The position numbers were made by a program, and so were the translations under genes. Shown in pieces: positions 55,766-64,000 of a DNA stretch of 64,000 bases. The notes under the pieces are model-generated. The model searched no databases, was not told the DNA's origin, and saw only the letters and a list, made by a program, of their open reading frames with translations. Within the stretch, counting starts at the first letter, position 1, and the number at the start of each line of letters is the position of its first letter. The stretch comes from Ceratotherium simum simum. Taxonomy: Eukaryota > Chordata > Mammalia > Perissodactyla > Rhinocerotidae. The stretch is taken from contig NW_004454182.1 in NCBI RefSeq assembly GCF_000283155.1, positions 666,589 through 730,588 of the forward strand, written 5' to 3'.

Positions 55766-57328
55766 AATGGATTTGAACCCTAAAAGTTACTTATTAAAAG
55801 ACTCATTGAATTTGAACAGACTCCTGAAAATGGGAAGAAAACTAACATTTAAAAATGAGAAAACTGAGACCTAGAGGGCTGAAGTGACATGCTTAGGACC
55901 CTAGAGCAGATGGAGAGGTAACAACTCACCTGTATTTTCTGAATAAATTTTCTTTCATCAATTCCGAAAAAGTCTGAGAATGAGTATTTAGGTTTTTAAA
56001 AGAGAGGGCAAGCCTTAAACTAATTCTAAATGATAACAAGAATAAGAAAGTAGAGAAAGAAGTGTAAAAAAGTAAGAATAATCCAAGGGAGAGGGTAATT
56101 TTTTAAGTTCGTTTGTGAATGGATAACCACAGTTAGTTCGGTGCAGCGCCATTATTCAACAAAACAGAAACACAAAAGGTACATTTAGACCTTCTTTTCT
56201 GAAAAGGCCATCCTTTCACACTGTGTTTCTGTTTACTTCCTCAGAAACATCAAATATTCTCTACAGTTACAACAATAATAAAAACTAAATACTTTTTCCT
56301 ACAAATAAATGTTTCAGCAGTGCCTTACTACAGTCATTATTTCACTATATTTCTTAATCTCATGTCAAATAGAATTTTTTTTGGTCTTTACCTTTGTGGA
56401 ATTTTGACCTTGGACAGTTATTTATATATATATAAAATAAGATTTGGATTAGAAGACCTTCGAGGTATCTATTTTCAATCCCCACGACTCCATTCTTAAT
56501 GCCCATGATATAGTGGTTTGAAAACTGGTGGTGAAAAAAATGAGCACAATTGAATCGTATTCTCCGTTACCTTCCATTATAAAATCAAATACTAATTAGA
56601 ACAGGAAAAAAATGTTTTATTCCAGGGATAATAATCACACTTTGATATATTAACAAACATATGATCTATTTAAATTAGAACACTTCTTTGATAAGATAAT
56701 CATATGCAAGCTAAGATACAAGATACCAGCATACTAAAATTTTAAAGTGTCGATTTTAATTTTAATATTTGTATTTACTTCTTTTATTGGCACAAGACCA
56801 ATAAAGAGGGAAGTGCTGCATTACTATTACACTCTAAGACTTTAAGTCTAGCTCAGGGAAAATACTGGTAGAAACCTTTTAATTAAAAAGCAGTTCTAAT
56901 ATCTATTATATTTAATGAGGTTATTCTATAATAAAAAAATTTAAATGCTCATTATTCATGAGGACATTACAAATTTGTTAAACTGAGATATTCAGTAAAA
57001 CAGACACATTTAAAAGTCACTACCCACATAAAAACATTTTTTACATACTACATACTACAAGACATACTAGAGCCTTCCTTCTACTTTTGAAAATCTAAAC
57101 AAGTGATTACATAAAAAAATGCAATCTTAGTGACTTTGGGGTTAAATACAATAATAGTTTATTTTCCCATGGGTCTCTGGGAGGCAGCCAAGAACTAAGA
57201 AGAAAGGAAAATAGGCCCCTGGGTTATTAAAATAGTGGAAAAAATATTTTATCAAAATTTGATAAATTTATAAAGCTCATCAAAATATTTTCTCCTATTT
57301 TACACAGAATTGTAAATATCTTGATTAT

Positions 57329-58583
57329 TTTATTTCTAAATCCACAATAGACTCAATCTAGTCTAAATTACAAAGAAAGCACAGCATTTTTTTTATCATG
57401 TTTTATATTGCACTCAAGTATAGTTAAAGCAGAAGAGAATAAACAGCGTTTAACCATTGCAGAGGACACTACTTTGGTACTAGCTTCTTTATACCACACT
57501 CCCTTGCTAATACAGTCTATGCTGAACTCTTGCTTTATGTAAGAAGAATTAGAAACACCACTCTTCAGGTCTACATATAGGGTAAATTTTGTAAGGTCTC
57601 TAAGTTTGCTAAGTGGCACCCCCTTTTTCTTTTCTTTGAAAACCCCCACAATTTAAGGAGTTTTTATTTCCATTTTCTACAGCCATGGACTGCCCTGATC
57701 CCTAGAGTGTGACCCAGGGCCTCCTTATCAATTAAATTTGAAATTCCTTTTCTTCAGCCCAGGGATCACCAGCTATTGACAATTTCTGAAATGGGATAAG
57801 GCTGAGTGATATGTACAAGAGCACTGAAGAGAGACCTTAAGAGGCTACCCTTGGAAGGAGGAGGTCTTAAAATAGCCTTAGCAGGTATATGATGCTCTAA
57901 ACATCTCAGAGTGAGAGGTCAGTAGTAATAACTTTTAGTCCTGCCAGTTTCTGGAATAGGTCCATTGCGGTGGTGAAGTGACTAGTGAGAAATTTGCAGG
58001 GAGGGAGCAATTGATCTTTTCTTTATGATTGATTCTTGGTCATTGTAATGACAAGTGCACATTTAACGTGGTGGATTTCCTGAGAAAGAGCCACCTTTAT
58101 TTCAAAAAGGATATTAGTTGCTCTTTTCTGAACCATACTCATATTTTGTATTAATATCAAAAATACTGTGATAATCAATGACAGGTGTCAAAATTAAAAA
58201 GTTAACGCATTATTTGAAGAATATAGACATTTTAAAATATAATATGTGAATATTTTTAGTAAGAGTCAACATTTTTCTTTTCCACTCTGAAAAAACATAA
58301 AATGGAGAATTTCTCATTGTTTTCTAAATCAACAAAAGGGTATATAGGAATAGCTAATAAGATATAGACACTTTAAATATACTACATCCAAAAATTATTA
58401 AAATGCATAAAACAATAGTACTCACTAGTACACAAAATTAAAACTGATATTCCATTCACTTCTTCCTTGGGTGGTCTCCTACTCACTTTTACCCTACCTT
58501 TAGCATATTTTAATATGAAATATACACTATGCAGAAGAAATAGAAATTTTTGACTTTCAAGTGTTTACAATTATTTTACTGTT
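57329..58583 (-). promoter_or_regulatory. ASB5: Probable ASB5 3'UTR region
   Basis: AT-rich sequence downstream of the ASB5 stop without recognisable genes. On the minus strand AATAAA occurs at 58096-58101 and 57329-57334, about 0.5 and 1.25 kb past the stop. Either could end the transcript; the choice is a guess. Confidence 0.35.
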
Positions 58584-58711
58584 TTATCGGTACTGTAAGA
58601 AATTCTGCAATAACGTTGGCAACTGGAGTTGTGGAATCAGGTGCAATCTTGATCTTCCTACGTAGCTTCTGATGCAGAGTCGGCAAAGCTGGCAAAGAGA
58701 CCTTGGGGTAG
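58584..58711 (-). CDS. ASB5: ASB5 final coding exon (SOCS box)
   Basis: 128 coding bp. It encodes a split Ala, then TPRSLCQLCRLCIRSYVGRS and RLHLIPQLQLPTLLQNFLQY, Arg and TAA (58586-58584). The BC-box consensus residues Ser, Leu, Cys and Ile are all present. The acceptor is ttttttgtag. Confidence 0.95.
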
Positions 58712-61700
58712 CTACAAAAAACACGAAACCATTAGTTAATTAAGATCAACATGGATTTTTATGTGTTATAAGATACATGAAATAAAACCATGAAAAAACT
58801 ACAATGCTTTGTCTTAAACCAGGGCCATCTGACCACTATGCTAGGGAAAGTTATATAAGCATTTATATCGCTTTTATTTATAAGATCTTATTATAATTGA
58901 GGTATATTCCATATATGTTCTTTAAAAATTATAATCTTAAGGCATATGAAATTATTGTTGCATTTAAAGCCTCCAAAACAAATTCTGCTTTTCGAAGGAG
59001 AGATAAATCAAAAGCCCCAAGAAGTGTTATGCACTAAAGGAGGAAATTTTAAAATTATATTTTTTTCTCAAGTTAAGTTTACTATGCCAAAGCAAATCTC
59101 ATTATAATGTCTGGACCAGGCTTAAGAAATTCTGCTGTAGAACAAAAGTCTTAAGTGTGAAAATATTTCCTGATGATGTTTCTACAACACATTATAGAAG
59201 GTGCAAGCCCTTATAAAATGGGGCATGTTTCCAAATATTTATTAGCAGCTAGCAAACAGAATTACATACTATGTATTGTCAAAACAAACTGAATAAATTT
59301 AACTTAACCACAGGAATATAAAGTTTAGGTAAGATGAAAAAAAGAAAAGATCACCATGATATCTTCTTTATAAATAGAACCTAAGTTAAAAAATTACCTA
59401 CTTTCACAAAAAATATTCCAAATGTTACGCCATTATTATTTTACATGCCAACAAAGGGTCTTTAAATTTCATCTATTTCAGGCAAATGTATTTTTGTGTT
59501 TTTAAATGCCCACATGCATTCCTCTTACCTTCATGTTGAAGCAGCAGTCTTTCCACCAAACTGCTGGAAGTAGCTATGTCTATAGGTCGCAGAAGCTCTG
59601 TGTTTTTGGCATTAATATCTGCTCCAAACTCTAGCAGTAAGTTGACAATTTCCGTACTGGACTGTTGAGCAGCAGCGTGCAGTGGAGTATCCCAGTATTT
59701 GCCTTTTTGTACATCAGCACCTACGTGTAAATAGGCAATGATGAAATACACAAACAAAAATTGTTAGACGAGTCACTTATGTCAGCAAGTGGAAGAAGGT
59801 ATGACACAAAGAAGACCTCAACTCTACCTGTAATGAGTTATTTCTTTATATACATATATATATTAAATCTTAAAACTTGTTATATCTGGATGGAGAGTGC
59901 ACATGTTATATTCTCTAATATTTTTCTCTGTGCTTGAAAGATCTCATAATAAATTTTTTTTTAAATTTTTAAACAGTTCTCAAAGTAATCCTATTAACTA
60001 GTATTATAAACAGTGTACAATTAGGTTCACTCATCTATTTTCATCACGATTGATAGCTCTTAGGATTATTCAAGAGCTTCCTCTTATTCTTTTCATTTAT
60101 TTTAAGGCAATAGAGCTCTTTTGTTTCTTGGAAAATTCATGAATCTAGATATGTGAGCTATTTAGGTAAAATGTATATAGATTTTCCTGTCACTTCTCAG
60201 TCATGTAGTTTAAATCAATACATATGTAAAGGCACTGAGCCTCTTAAATGGAAAGGAACATTATATTTCTGCATACAAAGTAAATTAAAAAAAATGCTTA
60301 TGTTAACAAAAACTTTACAGGGTAAATTACCAATTGCGTAGTTATTTTATCTCAGTGCAAGCTGTGGCACATGTTGGTCATTCAACACATGGGCAAGGGA
60401 ATAAATGCTGTTAAATATTGTAAAGAAGAATAATTCCATTTTCCAGTACATAAATGCTTACAACACCAAGAAATGTCTATCAGTAAAAATCTTTATGTCC
60501 TGTTTTCTGATACTATCAATAAAATTAATGATGTTTATAAGAAGCAGTACATTTTAAGAGTCCCTTTATGGCCCTCCTGCTACTTTCAAGATTCAATAAA
60601 TATAGCCATTTGCAATATTTTTAAACCAAGTATAAAATGATTAGTGGAAAAATTATATTCCATGACAAAATCTCCATAGAGAAAGAAGAAACTCTGTTAG
60701 TTATATCAATTTTATGAGAGAACAAAGCCTGAGAATAACAATCAATCCACAATTACTAACAGCACTTTTTCAATATTTCTTTTACCCAATATAAAATATT
60801 TGGTGAAAACAATAATATTCTTAGCAAAATAAAGAAAGGCAATAAAGAATAAACTCTTCTGGTTATACAAATTTATGGGAGAACATAGCCAGAAAATAAC
60901 AATGTCATCAATTATTAGTAGAACTCATGTTTAAGACTCTTACTAGCTATAAAGGGAATGAAATAGTAGATGCAGACACTGCTTGCAAGAAGTTTATAAT
61001 TTAGCTAAGATAATGTGAGTAACACATAAAAGGATTACTAAAAATATATGTCAGTGTATATCAGAGGCCAAATGATTGTCATAAACAATGAAAAGCATAG
61101 AAATGCATTTACTCATTTTATATACATTTTAAGCACCTACCACGTGAGAGGCACTGTGCTAGAGAAAAGAGGTGATGGGGAAAAAGACATAATCCATATC
61201 CTAAAAGAGCTCCCAGTCCTATAGTGGGAGAGACCACTGTGGTCCCAAAAGATTAGGAAAAGTTTCTCAGGGGGCTAACGTTGAGGATCTTAATTTTAAG
61301 ACCTTTTATAAGTAGGAATTTTGGAGCTTTGAGGTGAAGTGGAGTTAAGAATGACGTTCTTTTTTACGGCTTATATACTTATATGTGAGAATGCTTAGAA
61401 TAAGAACATTTTTAGCAATGAGATATAATTTTTAAAGAAGTTTATTTAGAGAAATAAACATGGACCTGAACAATTGCTTGTGTGTATGGACAGAATGGAA
61501 GATGTTTTAAAGAAAATTACCAGCGTAAAGAAGCTTCCGAACACAATGGAATTGCTGTGACATACAAGCTACATACAGAGGAGTTCCCAAATGAGGAATG
61601 TCTTGGTCAACATCTATGCCCCAGGATATCAGTATTTCTAGACATTCATGGTGACCTGCCAACACAAAGTAAAGATGGGTTTACTTTTCCTTAATGCCCA

Positions 61701-62776
61701 TTCCGCCCATGCACCTCACCCCATGCTTCTCTCTGCAATGTTATTCATACAGATAAATGGAACACTGCATGTTGCTGAGGGAGCTTTCTCCCCTTGTCAC
61801 TTAATCCCATAACGGTTACCTTTACTGGCGGCCTCATGTATGGGAGAAGGAAGACATGACTCTAGCTGTGGTTTGGCACCATATTCCAAAAGAAGTTCTG
61901 TACAGCTTGTACTGCCTTGTGAGCAGGCATTGAATAACGGAGTCACACCGTCTATTGTGATGGCATTTACCTAAACCAAACCAAAAATCCAAGAATGAGA
62001 TTCACAGAATCATACATGATTGACTGTAAAAGTTATGTGATCTGCTAACAGAAATAATTGGGAAACTGTGTGCAGTAAATATGACAAAGCATATTTAGCT
62101 CATACACATCAACAAGCAAAGCTTTCAAACTTCAAGAGATAAACAGAGATATGATGTGGTAGATAATTCACAGGTGTGGGCATGCAGTTAGTAAAAATCA
62201 TGGAAAAAAACTACATAAGAATCAAATACAGAAAAATTAATTCGATGACTAGGTACTTTTCAATTAGGAAAAAAAGTCAACAAATGTAATGGTGATGAGA
62301 GCAGTGATGAAGGCACTTTGTTGGTGGCAATTTAAATTGGAAATTCTATTTCTGAGAATTTATCTAAAGAAAATCATCCAAAAGATAGGCAAACATTATA
62401 GGCATAAGCATGTTCATCTGCTGCTATTTAGAATTAGGGAAGCAGGAAATAGCCTCAAGACTATTCTATATTACACAGCATGCGACCCATTTTTGCAATG
62501 ATCGGAAATCCTTCTTAGAGAGCAATGAGAAGGGGGAGGCAATTTGAGAGCTTTATTTTTATTCTGCTGTTTTTGAAAACTACTAAGAAGGAAAGAAAAG
62601 CAAAATCAGAACTTTGGTTGATTCTCCTAGCAAATTGTTAATTGTTAATGCTTTTAAAATGCACTTACATTAGCCCCAGCTTCCAGAAGAGTTCTGGCAC
62701 AGCCAACATGATCTCCAAGGCAGGCTTCGTGCAATGGGGTGACATGGTCTATGGTTACTGCATTTACATTATAACC
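58584..62776 (-). CDS. ASB5: ASB5, C-terminal 237 residues (5 exons, 3' end of gene)
   Basis: Ankyrin repeat and SOCS box protein 5, read on the minus strand. Five exons (62669-62776, 61820-61970, 61521-61655, 59529-59720, 58584-58711) join in frame to 237 residues plus stop. If the protein is the usual 329 residues these are 93-329. Ankyrin signatures recur: TPLHEACLGDH, TPLFNACSQGS, GTPLYVACMSQ, DTPLHAAAQQS. The last exon encodes a SOCS box whose BC-box SLCQLCRLCI fits the Elongin C consensus (S-L-x3-C-x3-I), followed by a Cul5-box-like LPTLL. Such proteins recruit substrates to Elongin B/C-Cullin-5-Rbx2 ubiquitin ligases; ASB5 is described in muscle and arterial growth. The N-terminal exons lie past the right edge; I found no further ASB5 exon in 62777-64000. 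Confidence 0.96.
59529..59720 (-). CDS. ASB5: ASB5 coding exon (ankyrin)
   Basis: 192 bp encoding a split Gly and ADVQKGKYWDTPLHAAAQQS, STEIVNLLLEFGADINAKNT and on to VERLLLQHE. It carries the last full ankyrin repeat and the linker to the SOCS box. Donor gtaaga. Confidence 0.96.
61085..61225 (-). repeat. LINE-2 3' end
   Basis: taagcacctaccacgtgaga, ggcactgtgctagag and aagagctcccagtcctatag match the L2 3' region in antisense. It lies in ASB5 intronic sequence. Confidence 0.65.
61521..61655 (-). CDS. ASB5: ASB5 coding exon (ankyrin)
   Basis: 135 bp encoding a split Gly and HHECLEILISWGIDVDQDIP, HLGTPLYVACMSQQFHCVRK, LLYA, then a split Gly codon. Acceptor tttgtgttggcag, donor gtaatt. Confidence 0.94.
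61820..61970 (-). CDS. ASB5: ASB5 coding exon (ankyrin)
   Basis: 151 bp encoding VNAITIDGVTPLFNACSQGS, TSCTELLLEYGAKPQLESCL and PSPIHEAASK, plus one base of a Gly codon. The next intron is only 164 bp. Donor gtaacc. Confidence 0.94.
62669..62776 (-). CDS. ASB5: ASB5 coding exon (ankyrin)
   Basis: 108 bp, 36 codons, phase 0 at both ends: GYNVNAVTIDHVTPLHEACL and GDHVGCARTLLEAGAN. It holds a complete ankyrin helix-turn-helix (TPLHEA ... LLEAGAN). Acceptor ttcatgtcatatttag, donor gtaagt. Confidence 0.94.
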
Positions 62777-63264
62777 CTAAATATGACATGAATAATATTG
62801 AAAGGTGAATAAAAAGTTACATAAAATCGTCTCTATAATTGTCATTAGAGAGTGATATAAAAGATCAGAAAATCTCAGGCAAACCAGGTTTCAGTTTAGC
62901 GGGAATGGGCAGGGCCAGTTCAAACGCCATAGAGTGAATCAGTTGTCAAAACTCCTGAGCCCCATTATGGTAACACTATCATATCTAAACCCAATACCAC
63001 CTTAGGCAGTTTGTTCAATAGATTCTGAGTGTTCTCTTTAAGTTTTGCTTTTTAAACTTCTTTTGGTCTTTATGAATTATTTTGGTTGTTATTGTTATTT
63101 TGTCTTTTATTTTGTAGAACTGAAGACTTTTTATAGGCTGGATCACTTGTTTTGATTGGGGCTATAAAATTATAGGTCAGCCCTGAATGAGGGGGAAAAA
63201 GCTCTAAATTGTAGTAAACTGCTTTGTGAATTTTTGTCCCTAAATAGATGTGAGTAGATTCTAT

Positions 63265-63445
63265 GCTGGTTGTCAAGAGCTCTCACTGTGGAGTCAGTTA
63301 GACTTGGGTTTGACCTGGCTCCATAATGCAGTAATTATTTTAATCTGGACACGTATAATAACTTCTAAATTTTAGGATTATCATGAAGATTAAATGAGAT
63401 GATGCATGTTAAACAAATAGTATAGTGCCCAGAACATAGAAAATA
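63265..63445 (+). repeat. MIR SINE
   Basis: Contains ctcactgtggagtcagttag, attatcatgaagattaaatg and atagtgcccagaacatag. This is the sense MIR core and 3' end, in the ASB5 upstream intron. Confidence 0.7.
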
Positions 63446-64000
63446 TTTTATTTCATTTTATTATTCAATCAAAACTAAGTAAACACTTTAAAAAATGTTA
63501 TTCCAATTAAACTAATGACATCAGACTAAAATAACTAAATATTATAAGGATATGAGATTCTTTGCCTTCTTGCTATTTTTGGTAATTCATTGTCTATTGA
63601 CAATCATACTAAGCACTATAATAGGAAGATTTTCATGGCCAGATCCCCAGAGTATATTACAGATTACCATGATCTGTAATACCAGAATGGACACAAAGAA
63701 TCTTAAAATGAAGGCAAGATAATAAATAATCACACCAAATCATTATCACTAGCAAGTGGTAATTTTTAAGATCCCTTAAAGTGTCCTTCCAAAGATTTCG
63801 AATTGGCTGGGCAGCAGTCAGACGTGGGGAGCGAATTTTGAACTGCCACTCACTGGAGTGACCAGATGACAGAAGCATCTGCGAAGGTCAAGATTCCCTT
63901 TCCTATAGGGCTTTGGGGACAGCCTCCGACTCTTTTTGGCTGGGCTGTCAATGGATATGAGACACGTGTTGAGAACTATCCTAAGCCTGCTCTTCTCTCA

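Noticed and set aside
62777..64000. Search for the preceding ASB5 exon
   Set aside because: No segment on the minus strand encodes the expected N-terminal ankyrin sequence between splice sites, so that exon must lie beyond the right edge.

Overview
This is a stretch of nuclear DNA from a placental mammal, almost certainly a perissodactyl (horse, ass, rhinoceros or tapir). It has widely spaced GT-AG exons in AT-rich introns, one CpG island, ancient MIR/L2/MER/MaLR repeats, and about 13 copies of the ERE tRNA-derived SINE (5' end like ggggccggcccggtggc), a hallmark of Perissodactyla. No prokaryotic features (operons, ribosome binding sites, CRISPR arrays) and no tRNA or rRNA genes were found.

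Layout. (1) 1-24983, plus strand: the last 14 coding exons of WDR17, 522 codons plus stop, ending at 24831; the WD40 half lies upstream of the window. (2) 24984-29207: a short, very AT-rich intergenic gap between convergent genes. (3) 29316-40364, minus strand: a complete six-exon SPATA4 gene (300 residues) with a CpG-island promoter at about 39970-40570. (4) 40571-58583: a repeat-rich intergenic region with EREs, a MER20, a decayed endogenous-retrovirus reverse-transcriptase fragment and a 16-bp tandem repeat. (5) 58584-62776, minus strand: the last five coding exons of ASB5 (237 residues, ankyrin repeats plus SOCS box); its first exons lie beyond the right edge. WDR17 - SPATA4 - ASB5 is the order I know from human chromosome 4q34, so the block is syntenic.

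The three genes are not known to act in one pathway. WDR17 is a WD40/solenoid protein noted for retina and testis expression. SPATA4 is a testis-expressed protein with a CLAMP-type calponin-homology fold. ASB5 is a substrate receptor of a Cullin-5 ubiquitin ligase, noted in muscle. All splice sites I placed are GT-AG, and the coding exons of each gene join in frame without breaks.

The most informative non-genic structures are a LINE-1 insertion in SPATA4 intron 4 with a twin-priming 5' inversion and a 15-bp target-site duplication, a 21-nt microexon in WDR17, an 84-bp 5'-truncated SINE insertion with a perfect 12-bp duplication, a tandem ERE pair, a 24-bp perfect palindrome made of two ETS-type sites, and nested DNA transposons. 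I saw no previously undescribed multi-gene system.
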